A DNA stretch of 64,000 nucleotides from contig NZ_JH992945.1 in the NCBI RefSeq assembly GCF_000315485.1, positions 1 to 64,000 on the forward strand, read 5' to 3'. Position 1 is the first letter of the stretch. Every line of letters begins with the position of its first letter. Below are positions 17,722 through 26,580 of the stretch, in pieces. The position numbers and the translations under genes are program-made. This DNA comes from Bacteroides oleiciplenus YIT 12058. Lineage in GTDB: Bacteria > Bacteroidota > Bacteroidia > Bacteroidales > Bacteroidaceae. The notes below the pieces were generated by a model that saw only the letters and a list, made by a program, of their open reading frames with translations, made no database searches and was not told the DNA's origin.

Positions 17722-17820
17722 ACTTATTACGATTATGATGCAAATATAACATTATTCCACTACAGAATAACAGATGCATACTAAAATTGTGAGTATGCGA
17801 TGACTTGAAAATATTTTTGT

Positions 17821-17829
17821 TACATTTGC
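17821..17829 (+). promoter_or_regulatory. -7 box of the biotin operon promoter
   Basis: TACATTTGC matches the Bacteroides -7 element, 53 bp upstream of the first operon ORF. No clear TTG is found 19-21 bp upstream, so the promoter may need an activator. I found no convincing BirA operator palindrome here. Confidence 0.5.
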
Positions 17830-17881
17830 AGCCGATAAAACGAAAAGAATAGTCCAAAACTGATATTGACCCGATAACACC

Positions 17882-18334
17882 GTGAAGAAAGTACAATCCC
17901 ATAGAAAGACGATACGCTTCAGAAAATGGAGCCGGAAAGCCTATGCTGCATTCGCCAGCCTGGGACAATGGGTCACTATCGGTTGTCTGCCAAAAGGTGT
18001 AGCGGACTGTTCGCTGTCGAAACAAAAGGCAGGAGCAGCAGCAGGATGCAAGAGCGGCGAACAGAGCATAGAGGAAGTAAATGGCGGTAAAGGCCAAGAA
18101 ACAGACATAGGGGTACCATTGGGCTGTGAAAATAGCTTAGCGGTTGCCTTTGAAATCTATGGTTTCAAGGAGCTAGGACCTGTGTTATGCCCGATAGTAA
18201 ATGCCAGTCAGCAGGGAGAGAAGTATACAGATATCGTAATAAATAAAAGTGGAACGCAAATGACGCGGACGACAACAAATGCTGTTTTTCAGATTGTGTC
18301 GTCCGCGTCATCTGCGTTTTCAATATTCCCATAA
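17882..18334 (+). CDS. FRKWSRK-motif small protein heading the biotin operon
   Basis: A 150-codon frame from a GTG start; an in-frame stop lies just upstream. The first ~50 residues carry IRFRKWSRKAYAAFASLG, then VTIGCLPKGVADCSLSK, a pattern I recognise from short Bacteroidetes ORFs placed before vitamin or TonB-receptor genes. The remaining ~100 residues are low in pattern and may be poorly conserved. Function unknown. Position 33 bp before bioBA suggests a leader or regulatory role for biotin synthesis. The N-terminus is very basic and could bind RNA or membrane. Confidence 0.6.
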   Translation: MKKVQSHRKTIRFRKWSRKAYAAFASLGQWVTIGCLPKGVADCSLSKQKAGAAAGCKSGEQSIEEVNGGKGQETDIGVPLGCENSLAVAFEIYGFKELGPVLCPIVNASQQGEKYTDIVINKSGTQMTRTTTNAVFQIVSSASSAFSIFP

Positions 18335-18367
18335 AACATTAGTATTCCCATAAAATAGCGTAAAAAT

Positions 18368-20626
18368 ATGACAGTAGAAGAATTGAAAAATAAAGTGTTG
18401 CAAGATGTGCCCATCACACGGGCAGAGGCAGAATGGCTGGCTGTTCAGCCGGATAAGGAAGCGCTCTATGAAGCAGCACATGAAATAACCGTGGCGCGGG
18501 CATCACAAGAGTTTGATATGTGCTCCATTATCAATGCAAAGTCCGGTCGTTGCCCTGAGAATTGCAAATGGTGCGCACAGTCGGCACACTATAAGACGAA
18601 AGCAGACGTGTACGACTTGGTGGACAAAGAAGAATGCCTGCGACATGCACAACATAACGAGTCGCAGGGTGTAGCCCGCTTCTCACTAGTGACAAGCGGC
18701 CGGAAACCCTCCGGCAAGAATATGGAACAGTTATGTGAGTCGGCACGATATATGAGGCAAAAAAGTTCCATACAGCTATGCGCTTCATTGGGACTGCTGA
18801 ATGAGGACGAACTGAGAGCATTGCATACAGCAGGCGTGACACGCTACCACTGCAATCTGGAAACGGCTCCGAGCCACTTCCCCACTCTGTGCAGCACGCA
18901 TACCCAAGAAGAAAAATTACGCACACTGGCAGCAGCCCGACGTGTAGGTATGGATATTTGCTGCGGGGGTATCATTGGCATGGGCGAAACAGCATCGCAA
19001 CGGATTGAGTTTGCTTTTACACTGAGGGAGCTGGAAGTACCGTCCATCCCACTGAACCTTCTACAACCTATTCCGGGAACACCACTGGAAAGCCAAGTGC
19101 CACTGACGGAAGAAGAAGTGCTGACTACCATTGCCTTGTTCCGCTTCATTAACCCTACAGCCTATCTGCGCTTTGCCGGAGGGCGCTCACAACTGACGAA
19201 AGAAGCTGTGAAGAAATCCCTGTATATCGGTGTAAATTCTGCCATCGTGGGAGATTTGCTGACAACACTCGGTTCGAAAGTTTCCGAGGATAAAGCTCTG
19301 ATAGAAGAAGCAGGGTATCATTTCAGTGATTCACAATTCGACAAGGAACATCTGTGGCATCCCTATACTTCGACTACCAATCCCCTCCCGGTATATAAAG
19401 TGAAACGAGGGGATGGAGCGACCATCACGCTGGAAAACGGACAGGTGCTCATAGAGGGTATGTCGTCCTGGTGGTGCATGGTGCATGGATACAATAATCC
19501 AGTGCTGAACGCGGCCTTACAAGAACAAATCGGCAAAATGTCTCACGTCATGTTCGGAGGTCTGACGCATGACCCGGCTATAGAATTGGGTAAATTACTG
19601 TTGCCTCTCGTCCCACCTTCCATGCAAAAGATATTTTATGCAGACTCCGGTTCGGTGGCCGTGGAAGTGGCTATGAAAATGGCGGTACAATATTGGTATG
19701 CCAAAAGTCAGTCGGCTCCGGAGCAGGCACACCTGGCAAAGAAAAGTAATTTTGTAACGGTCCGGCGCGGGTATCATGGAGATACCTGGAACGCAATGTC
19801 GGTATGCGATCCGGTGACGGGGATGCACTCGCTGTTCGGCTCGGCATTGCCGGTGCGCTATTTCTCATCCCGTCCCCGCTCCCGCTTCGATGGAGAATGG
19901 GATGCAGACGATGCACTAGAGCTACTGGACATCGTAGAGAAGCATCATGAAGAACTGGCTGCACTTATCCTTGAACCCATCGTGCAGGGCGCGGGCGGAA
20001 TGTGGTTCTACCACCCGCAATTCCTGCGAGAGGCTGCGCGGATATGCAAGGAATACAACATATTACTGATTTTTGATGAGATAGCAACAGGTTTCGGACG
20101 CACGGGCAAGATGTTTGCCTGGGAACATGCAAGGGTGGAACCGGACATCATGTGCATAGGAAAATCGCTGACGGGAGGATATATGACACTTTCCGCTGTA
20201 CTGACAACGAATGAAGTGGCGGATACAATTTCCAATCATGCGCCGGGAGCTTTCATGCACGGACCCACATTTATGGGGAACCCACTGGCATGTGCGGTGG
20301 CATGTGCATCCATACGGTTGCTGACTTCACCGGAATATGACTGGCAGGGAAAAGTGAGCCGTATTGAAGAACAATTGTGGCGCGAATTGGAACCGGCACT
20401 AAACCTGCCACAAGTGGTAGATGTGCGGGTGCTGGGCGCTATCGGAGTGATTGAAGTGCAAGACCCGGTAGACATGGCATGGATGCAGCGCAGGTTTGTG
20501 GAAGAAGGAATCTGGATACGCCCGTTCGGTAAACTGGTGTACATCATGCCGCCGTTTATCATAGAACCGGAACAATTGACGAAGTTGACAAGCGGTTTGT
20601 TGAAGATATTGTGGCAGGCAAATTAA
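18368..20626 (+). CDS. bioB-bioA: Bifunctional biotin synthase / DAPA aminotransferase (BioB-BioA fusion)
   Basis: 752 residues. Residues 1-~320 are BioB, a radical-SAM enzyme that inserts sulfur into dethiobiotin, with the cluster motif C62-x3-C66-x2-C69 (CPENCKWC), C138, and YLRFAGGR near the end. Residues ~326-752 are BioA, the PLP enzyme that makes 7,8-diaminopelargonate from KAPA using SAM. It begins at HLWHPYTSTTNPLPV and has SSWWCMVHGY, RRGYHGDTW, LIFDEIATGFGRTG and the PLP lysine K599 in CIGKSLTGG. The junction has no stop or shift, and fused bioAB genes are known in Bacteroides. The enzyme thus carries both the middle and last steps of the pathway. Confidence 0.95.
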   Translation: MTVEELKNKVLQDVPITRAEAEWLAVQPDKEALYEAAHEITVARASQEFDMCSIINAKSGRCPENCKWCAQSAHYKTKADVYDLVDKEECLRHAQHNESQGVARFSLVTSGRKPSGKNMEQLCESARYMRQKSSIQLCASLGLLNEDELRALHTAGVTRYHCNLETAPSHFPTLCSTHTQEEKLRTLAAARRVGMDICCGGIIGMGETASQRIEFAFTLRELEVPSIPLNLLQPIPGTPLESQVPLTEEEVLTTIALFRFINPTAYLRFAGGRSQLTKEAVKKSLYIGVNSAIVGDLLTTLGSKVSEDKALIEEAGYHFSDSQFDKEHLWHPYTSTTNPLPVYKVKRGDGATITLENGQVLIEGMSSWWCMVHGYNNPVLNAALQEQIGKMSHVMFGGLTHDPAIELGKLLLPLVPPSMQKIFYADSGSVAVEVAMKMAVQYWYAKSQSAPEQAHLAKKSNFVTVRRGYHGDTWNAMSVCDPVTGMHSLFGSALPVRYFSSRPRSRFDGEWDADDALELLDIVEKHHEELAALILEPIVQGAGGMWFYHPQFLREAARICKEYNILLIFDEIATGFGRTGKMFAWEHARVEPDIMCIGKSLTGGYMTLSAVLTTNEVADTISNHAPGAFMHGPTFMGNPLACAVACASIRLLTSPEYDWQGKVSRIEEQLWRELEPALNLPQVVDVRVLGAIGVIEVQDPVDMAWMQRRFVEEGIWIRPFGKLVYIMPPFIIEPEQLTKLTSGLLKILWQAN

Positions 20627-20677
20627 TAATTAAATGGGAAACGTTATTAGCGCTTAATAAATTATGATTATCTGCTT

Positions 20678-21832
20678 ATGAATGTAATAGAGCAAATGCA
20701 ACAAGAGTTGCAAGCACTGAAAGAACGCAGCAACCTGCGGACATTGCCTGCCTTGGCACATGAAGGGCGGAACGTCATCGTAAACGGACAGCGAATGCTG
20801 AATCTTTCTTCAAATGATTATCTGGGGCTGGCAGCCGACCGGAAACTGCGCGAAGAATTTCTGCAAGAGCTGACGGTAGATACCTTTCTGCCCACCTCTT
20901 CATCGTCACGGCTGCTGACAGGCAATTTCACCATCTACGAGGAACTGGAACAAACGCTTGCGCAGTTGTTCGGGACAGAAGCCGCATTGGTGTTCAACAG
21001 TGGGTATCATGCCAACACAGGCATTCTGCCTGCGGTGAGCGACACGCAAACCCTGATATTGGCGGATAAGTTGGTGCATGCAAGCCTGATTGACGGCATC
21101 CGCCTTTCGGCAGCACGGTGCATCCGATACCGACACAATGACATGAAGCAACTGGAACGTTTGCTGGCCGAGAACCATGCCACCTACAGGCAAGTAATCA
21201 TTGTCACCGAAAGCATCTTCAGCATGGATGGAGATGTAGCGGACTTAAAAGAACTGGTGCGACTGAAACATGCGTATGACAACGTATTGCTCTATGTGGA
21301 TGAAGCACATGCTTTTGGAGTACGAGGTAACCAAGGATTGGGTTATGCAGAAGAAACCGGGTACATCCGGGAGATTGATTTCCTGGTAGGAACTTTCGGT
21401 AAAGCCGCCGCATCTGCCGGGGCTTATATCGTATGCCAGCGTACCATAAGGGAATATCTGGTGAACCAGATGCGGACACTAATATTTACAACTGCTCTTC
21501 CGCCAATAAATATTGCATGGACTTTGTTCATTGTGCGGAGACTGGCCGGATTCAAGGAGCGAAGAATACATTTAAAAAATATCAGCAACATCCTTCGCAA
21601 CGCTTTAAAGGAGAAAGGTTATGATTGCCCAAGTGCAAGCTGTATAGTGCCAATGATTGTAGGAGCAAGTTCAGATACCATTTTGAGGGCGAAAGAGTTG
21701 CAACGGCATGGCTTCTATGCTCTACCCGTAAGGCCGCCTACGGTTCCGGAAGGCACATCACGCATTCGTTTCTCGCTGACAGCGGAAATTACAGAGGAAG
21801 AAATCAAAGAATTGATACAGTATATACAATGA
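20678..21832 (+). CDS. bioF: 8-amino-7-oxononanoate synthase (BioF)
   Basis: 384 residues of the alpha-oxoamine synthase family. It condenses pimeloyl-ACP with L-alanine, using PLP. Visible are SSNDYLGLA, SGYHANTG, DEAHAFGVRG (208 onward) and the PLP lysine K242 in VGTFGKAAASAGAY. It ends one base before the bioG start, indicating translational coupling. Confidence 0.95.
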   Translation: MNVIEQMQQELQALKERSNLRTLPALAHEGRNVIVNGQRMLNLSSNDYLGLAADRKLREEFLQELTVDTFLPTSSSSRLLTGNFTIYEELEQTLAQLFGTEAALVFNSGYHANTGILPAVSDTQTLILADKLVHASLIDGIRLSAARCIRYRHNDMKQLERLLAENHATYRQVIIVTESIFSMDGDVADLKELVRLKHAYDNVLLYVDEAHAFGVRGNQGLGYAEETGYIREIDFLVGTFGKAAASAGAYIVCQRTIREYLVNQMRTLIFTTALPPINIAWTLFIVRRLAGFKERRIHLKNISNILRNALKEKGYDCPSASCIVPMIVGASSDTILRAKELQRHGFYALPVRPPTVPEGTSRIRFSLTAEITEEEIKELIQYIQ

Positions 21833-21833
21833 T

Positions 21834-22553
21834 ATGATACAAAAATTCATTATACAAGAAAGACATCCCCGGCTATTGTTGTTCTTTGCCGGATGGGGAG
21901 CCGATGAGACTCCGTTTAAAGGTTATCGCCCCGCAAACAGCGACTTTATGATTTGCTATGACTACCGCAATCTGTCATTCGATTCGCAAGTATTGAAGGA
22001 TTATGAAGAGGTGAATGTTGTGGGTTGGTCGATGGGAGTTTGGGCGGCATCGCAAGTATTAGGAAAAATAATAGCAGATGAGACTTCGAAAAACGGCCGA
22101 TTGCCTCTCGGAAAAACAATCGCCATCAACGGTACGCCGTTTCCCATTGATGAAGAACGTGGCATACCACCTGCCATTTATCACGGTACACTGGAAGGAC
22201 TGACGGATGCGTCCCTGCACAAATTCCTCCGCCGCATGTGTGCGGACAGTGCAGCGTTCAGGAAGTTCCTTGCCATCACTCCGCGCAGGCCGTTGGAGGA
22301 ACTGCGGGAAGAATTGGTTGCCATCGAAACAGCTTATATCACCGGACCGGCCTATCCTTTCAACTGGAGTACATCCGTCATAGCCACAGAAGACCGCATC
22401 ATCCCGTCTGAAAACCAAAAGAAGGCATGGACGCGTGATGAGAGAAGCACACCTTTCTTGGCTGAAGCGCATATCCTCATCAGAATAGAAACGGCACATT
22501 ACGCCCAAGAACTATTTGAAATCTATCTGGAAAAGGAATGGACAAACGACTGA
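21834..22553 (+). CDS. bioG: Pimeloyl-ACP methyl ester esterase (BioG, DUF452)
   Basis: 239 residues. An alpha/beta-hydrolase of the BioG type that releases pimeloyl-ACP from its methyl ester, closing the BioC-protected chain. FFAGWGAD at the start and the nucleophile elbow GWSMGVWAAS (Ser66) are diagnostic, and TAHYAQELF supplies the likely catalytic histidine. It replaces BioH, which is not present here. The end overlaps bioC by 16 bp. Confidence 0.92.
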   Translation: MIQKFIIQERHPRLLLFFAGWGADETPFKGYRPANSDFMICYDYRNLSFDSQVLKDYEEVNVVGWSMGVWAASQVLGKIIADETSKNGRLPLGKTIAINGTPFPIDEERGIPPAIYHGTLEGLTDASLHKFLRRMCADSAAFRKFLAITPRRPLEELREELVAIETAYITGPAYPFNWSTSVIATEDRIIPSENQKKAWTRDERSTPFLAEAHILIRIETAHYAQELFEIYLEKEWTND

Positions 22554-23284
22554 TAGCCGAGCGCTTTGCCCGAGCGCGGGATACGTACTCACAAGAAGCA
22601 CGGGTACAACAGCAGGTGGCCGAGAAGATGATGCGTCTGTTGCCCGACGTCCGCTTCCGCCACATCGTGGAGTTCGGATGCGGCACCGGTAGCTACTCCA
22701 GAATCTTGCTGCACCAACTCCAGCCTGAGACATTGCTGCTGAACGACCTATGCCCGGAAATGAAAGAATGCCTGACCGATTTGCTTCTACAGGATGCCGT
22801 GCAATTCATGCCCGGTGACGCAGAAGTGCTGGAATTTCCTGAAAAAACGGACTTAATCACTTCATGCTCCACCTTGCAATGGTTTAATAATCCGAAAAGA
22901 TTCTTTGCCCGTTGCCACAGTTTCCTGACAGATAACGGTTATCTTGCCTTTAGCACCTTCGGGGCAGAGAATATGCGGGAGATACGTACATTGACAGGAC
23001 ATGGGCTCGATTATCTTCCGGTAGAAAAGCTAAATGAACTGCTCAGTCCTTATTTTGAAACCGTATATGCAGAAGAAGAGATAGTACCTCTCCCCTTTGC
23101 TACCCCACTCCAGGTTCTACAGCATCTGAAACAAACCGGAGTGACGGGCACAGAGAAGAAAATATGGACGCGCGGACGCTTACAGGCATTCTGCAACGGA
23201 TATATCGGACAATTCAGTCAGGACGGAAACGTTAGTCTGACGTATCATCCCATTTATATAATTGCACGAAAGAAAAACAAATAG
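22538..23284 (+). CDS. bioC: Malonyl-ACP O-methyltransferase (BioC)
   Basis: 248 residues of SAM-dependent methyltransferase. Motif I is IVEFGCGTGSYS (about 43-54), followed by LLLNDLCPEM and CSTLQWFNNP, which is typical of BioC. It methylates malonyl-ACP so that fatty-acid synthesis can build the pimeloyl chain. The start overlaps the bioG end, consistent with a tightly coupled operon. Confidence 0.93.
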   Translation: MDKRLIAERFARARDTYSQEARVQQQVAEKMMRLLPDVRFRHIVEFGCGTGSYSRILLHQLQPETLLLNDLCPEMKECLTDLLLQDAVQFMPGDAEVLEFPEKTDLITSCSTLQWFNNPKRFFARCHSFLTDNGYLAFSTFGAENMREIRTLTGHGLDYLPVEKLNELLSPYFETVYAEEEIVPLPFATPLQVLQHLKQTGVTGTEKKIWTRGRLQAFCNGYIGQFSQDGNVSLTYHPIYIIARKKNK

Positions 23285-23288
23285 AATT

Positions 23289-23936
23289 ATGGAAAACAAT
23301 ATTTATTTCATCAGCGGCATCGATACAGATGCCGGAAAGTCTTATTGCACCGCTTTCTTCGCTTGCGAGCTTATTCGTAGCGGTAAACGTGTCATCACAC
23401 AGAAATTCATTCAGACAGGCAACACGGGGCATTCTGAAGATATAGACCTGCATCGGCAGCTTATGGGTATCGGCATGACGGAGGAAGACCGTGAAGGACT
23501 GACCATGCCGGAAATATTCTCTTACCCCTGCTCTCCCCACCTGGCAGCCCGGATAGATAATCGCCCAATTGATTTCGGAAAGATAGAGCGTGCCACGCAG
23601 GAACTTGCACGTCGCTACGACGTAGTACTCGTGGAGGGTGCAGGCGGTCTGATGGTGCCCCTTACCGAGGATTATCTGACGATTGATTACGTTGCAGAAA
23701 AGCAATACCCACTTATTTTTGTCACTTCGGGAAAACTGGGTAGCATCAATCATACTTTATTAAGTTTTGAAGCGATACGGAACAGGGGAATACAGGTGGA
23801 TACTGTATTGTATAACCTGTATCCTACCGTAGAAGATACTACGATACAGGAGGATACGATGCAATATATCCGCCGGTATCTGGATAAGTATTTTCCAGAT
23901 ACAAAATTTATGATTGTACCGGAAATGATAATTTAG
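23289..23936 (+). CDS. bioD: Dethiobiotin synthetase (BioD)
   Basis: 215 residues from the ATG at 23289; upstream in-frame codons lack a better start. The P-loop variant GIDTDAGKS (10-18), QKFIQTGN and VVLVEGAGGLMVPL are classic BioD motifs. It closes the ureido ring of dethiobiotin with CO2 and ATP. It is the last gene of the operon, and its stop codon lies within the terminator palindrome. Confidence 0.94.
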   Translation: MENNIYFISGIDTDAGKSYCTAFFACELIRSGKRVITQKFIQTGNTGHSEDIDLHRQLMGIGMTEEDREGLTMPEIFSYPCSPHLAARIDNRPIDFGKIERATQELARRYDVVLVEGAGGLMVPLTEDYLTIDYVAEKQYPLIFVTSGKLGSINHTLLSFEAIRNRGIQVDTVLYNLYPTVEDTTIQEDTMQYIRRYLDKYFPDTKFMIVPEMII

Positions 23937-23959
23937 CGCATAGCGCTAAATTATCATTT
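23923..23959. terminator. Perfect palindrome overlapping the bioD stop
   Basis: 17-bp perfect arms AAATGATAATTTAGCGC and GCGCTAAATTATCATTT flank a 3-nt loop (23940-23942). It is a strong hairpin at the end of the biotin operon and lies immediately upstream of the next promoter. It should act in either direction. Confidence 0.85.
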
Positions 23960-23972
23960 ATCAAACTTATTC

Positions 23973-24001
23973 TTGATAATCATATTTTTTGCGTACATTT
24001 G
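23973..24001 (+). promoter_or_regulatory. Promoter for the glycosyltransferase gene
   Basis: TTG (23973-23975), an 18-nt spacer (one short of consensus) and TACATTTG (23994-24001) precede the start by 25 bp. Confidence 0.6.
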
Positions 24002-24026
24002 CAACACAAAAACGTCATACGACCAC

Positions 24027-25199
24027 ATGGAAGCATTAACATTCAATACTACAGAACAGGCACTACTTGCTGCTGTCGGTATTCTTTTCATTATCCAACT
24101 CCTCTATTACTTTTGTCTTTACAACCGTATACATACTCGTAGCCGTGCCGTAAAGCGAAGTGATGTACATTTCTCTCAGGAGTTGCTACCCTTATCGGTC
24201 ATTATCTATGCCCGCGAAGAAGTAGAGAATCTGCGTCGCAACCTGACTGCAGTATTAGAACAGGATTATCCGCAATTTGAGGTCATCGTCATCAACGATG
24301 GCAATACCGATGAAAGCGAGGATTATCTTACTTTGCAGGGAGAAAAATATCCGAACCTCTATCATAGTTTCGTTCCAAACTCTTCCCGCTACATCAGTCG
24401 TAAAAAGCTGGCTGTAACCCTTGGCGTAAAGGCAAGCAAATATGACTGGCTCGTGTTTACCGAAGCAAACTGCTTGCCCGAAAGCGATCAATGGCTACGT
24501 ACAATGGCGCGTAACTTCACTTCACGTGCACAAATTGTATTGGGCTACAGCGGATATGAACGCGGAAAAGGTTGGCTGCACAAACGGGTATCTTTCGATA
24601 ATCTATTTAATTCCATGCGCTATCTGGGCTACGCACTGGCCGGAAAGCCTTACATAGGTATCGGACGTAATATGGCATACCGCAAAGAACTATTCTATGC
24701 TCAGAAAGGGTTCTCAGCGCATCTCAACCTGCAACGCGGAGATGATGACCTGTTCATCAACAAGACTGCCACAGCCGAGAATACACGAGTAGAGACGGAT
24801 GCCAATGCGGTTGTACGTGTGCAACCTGTTAATCGTGCCAAAGACTGGCGGGAAGAAAAAATCAGCTATACGGTAACAGCACATTTTTACAAGGGGATGC
24901 AACGTTATCTATCGGGATTTGAAACTACTTCCCGCTTATTATTTCATGTTGCATGGATAGCTGCGCTGGTAATAGGAATACTGAATTTCCACTGGCTGGC
25001 GGCTGGCATTGCATTCCTAATATTTGCTCTGCGATATACAATGCAAGTCCTCATCATTAATAAAACAGCAAAAGATTTGGGAGAAAAGCGCCGCTATTAC
25101 TTCACGCTTCCGGTATTCGATATATTGCAACCGATGCAGTCTCTCCGCTGGAAGTCCCATTGTTTATTCAGAAAGAGAAACAACTTTCTAAGGAAATAA
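24027..25199 (+). CDS. Family 2 glycosyltransferase, membrane-bound
   Basis: 390 residues from the ATG at 24027. An N-terminal membrane segment (~13-32) is followed by a GT-A domain: LPLSVIIYAREEVENLRRNL, VIVINDGNTDESEDYL, LVFTEANCLPESDQW and GIGRNMAYRKELF, with GDDDLFIN as a probable catalytic/acidic motif. Two to three membrane segments end the protein (~300-370). It likely transfers sugars to a lipid carrier or envelope polymer. The acceptor cannot be told from sequence. It stands alone between the biotin operon and a convergent LolC/E-like gene. Confidence 0.85.
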   Translation: MEALTFNTTEQALLAAVGILFIIQLLYYFCLYNRIHTRSRAVKRSDVHFSQELLPLSVIIYAREEVENLRRNLTAVLEQDYPQFEVIVINDGNTDESEDYLTLQGEKYPNLYHSFVPNSSRYISRKKLAVTLGVKASKYDWLVFTEANCLPESDQWLRTMARNFTSRAQIVLGYSGYERGKGWLHKRVSFDNLFNSMRYLGYALAGKPYIGIGRNMAYRKELFYAQKGFSAHLNLQRGDDDLFINKTATAENTRVETDANAVVRVQPVNRAKDWREEKISYTVTAHFYKGMQRYLSGFETTSRLLFHVAWIAALVIGILNFHWLAAGIAFLIFALRYTMQVLIINKTAKDLGEKRRYYFTLPVFDILQPMQSLRWKSHCLFRKRNNFLRK

Positions 25200-25208
25200 T
25201 AGTTTCTA

Positions 25209-25234
25209 CAATGCCACAGCTTAGTGTGGCATTG
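25209..25234. terminator. Hairpin between convergent genes
   Basis: CAATGCCACA and TGTGGCATTG form a perfect 10-bp stem with a 6-nt loop in the 57-bp gap between the glycosyltransferase and LolC/E-like stops. It probably terminates both transcripts. Confidence 0.75.
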
Positions 25235-25256
25235 GAAACGATGAAGTGCGACTTTT

Positions 25257-26501
25257 CTATTCGTACCTCATTGAATTGGCCGGATGAATGCGTGTAATGA
25301 GGTATGAAGGCCCTAAAAGCATCAGAACTGATGCCAGTAGAGTGCCGATATTCAGTAGCAGGAAAAGCAAGATATTGAAAGACACCGGGACGGTATCCAT
25401 ATAATACGTCTCAGGGTCGAGTTTGAAGATGCCGAACCACTTCTGCAGGAAATAGAAAGCCAGTCCGATGGCATTGCCCCACAGCATCCCTTTTCCGATA
25501 AGAAAAACGGAGAACCAAAGAAACACTTTGCGAATGGTAGTATTGTTGGCGCCAAGGGATTTCAGTACACCAATCATAGAAGTACGCTCAATGATAATTA
25601 TCAGCAAACCAGATACCATAGTGAAACCTGCCACTCCAGCCATCAGAATCAATATTACCCAAATATTCACATCCAGAATGCTAAGCCAGGCAAATATCTG
25701 CGGATTAAGCTCTTCGACATTACGCACACAGTAATCTTCTCCATATTTATCGGCTACTTCGTTCATATCGGCAGCAATCTGATAGGTTGTTGCTTCCAGA
25801 GCGTCATAATCATGTATCTGTAGTTCCGCACCGCTCACTTGTCCCGGCTCCCAGTTATTGAGACGGTTTACAAGGTATAAGTCAGTCAGAAGGAAAAGGT
25901 TATCATATTCTGAGAAGTTAGTCTGATAGATACCTACAATCAGTAAACGGCGTGCACGAATATCATCCTGTATATAATAAGTATCTATCTTATCTCCTAA
26001 TTTCAATCTCAACTTCGTGGCAAGTGCTTTGGAGATTATTACGCGATTGGAAGAAGCCGTATCGCTAAACTGTGGCAATTCACCTTCTATCAGATGTTCT
26101 CTAAAGAAAGTAGGGTCAAACTCAGGTCCTACACCTTTCAGCACCATACCTTGAAAATCCTCTGCGGTCTTTATCATCCCCGGTTTGGTGGAATAACGTT
26201 GTACGTGCTTCACCTCGGGATAACCGGAGAGAACGGAAACAACACTATCATTCACTACCACGGGACGCGTCTCATAAGAACGGGCCGCATCCGAATTAGT
26301 AATCTGAATATCCGAACCAAAGCCCACGACTTTACCACGCACTTCACTCTTAAACCCGACTATCACCGACACCGTAATAATCATCACTGCCAACCCAATA
26401 GCAACACCTATCAGGGCAATGAGCACAGCAGGACGGGAAACTTGCTTTCCGGGCTCCGAATTGCGATAGATACGAAGGGCGATAAAGCGAGATAAATTCA
26501 T
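25257..26501 (-). CDS. LolC/LolE-like lipoprotein-releasing ABC permease
   Basis: 414 residues with start MNLSRFIALRIYRN. One membrane segment (~27-50; PAVLIALIGVAIGLAVMIITVSVIVGF in sense) precedes a large periplasmic MacB_PCD-like domain, and three C-terminal membrane segments end with HPANSMRYE. FISTRLS-like RTSMIGVLKSLGANN is the FtsX coupling motif. The family extracts lipoproteins from the inner membrane with LolD. No ATPase lies next to it, so LolD is encoded elsewhere. It is unrelated in detail to the 14-permease cluster, though in the same superfamily. Confidence 0.85.
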   Translation of the reverse strand: MNLSRFIALRIYRNSEPGKQVSRPAVLIALIGVAIGLAVMIITVSVIVGFKSEVRGKVVGFGSDIQITNSDAARSYETRPVVVNDSVVSVLSGYPEVKHVQRYSTKPGMIKTAEDFQGMVLKGVGPEFDPTFFREHLIEGELPQFSDTASSNRVIISKALATKLRLKLGDKIDTYYIQDDIRARRLLIVGIYQTNFSEYDNLFLLTDLYLVNRLNNWEPGQVSGAELQIHDYDALEATTYQIAADMNEVADKYGEDYCVRNVEELNPQIFAWLSILDVNIWVILILMAGVAGFTMVSGLLIIIIERTSMIGVLKSLGANNTTIRKVFLWFSVFLIGKGMLWGNAIGLAFYFLQKWFGIFKLDPETYYMDTVPVSFNILLFLLLNIGTLLASVLMLLGPSYLITRIHPANSMRYE

Positions 26502-26516
26502 GATTATTATTTTTTT

Positions 26517-26571
26517 AGACACGGATTTCAAAATAGTTTATCAGTTTATAAAAACCGTGAAATCCGTGTCT
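26517..26571 (-). terminator. Long inverted repeat between aminotransferase and LolC/E-like genes
   Basis: AGACACGGATTTCA (26517-26530) and TGAAATCCGTGTCT (26558-26571) form a perfect 14-bp stem around 27 nt, 10 bp past the aminotransferase stop. A U-tract is not on the expected side, so termination is likely but not certain. Confidence 0.55.
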
Positions 26572-26580
26572 AATTTAGTA

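Noticed and set aside
17722..18367. A BirA operator or biotin riboswitch ahead of the biotin operon.
   Set aside because: I saw no convincing palindrome of BirA type and biotin riboswitches are not known to me; only a -7 box could be supported.
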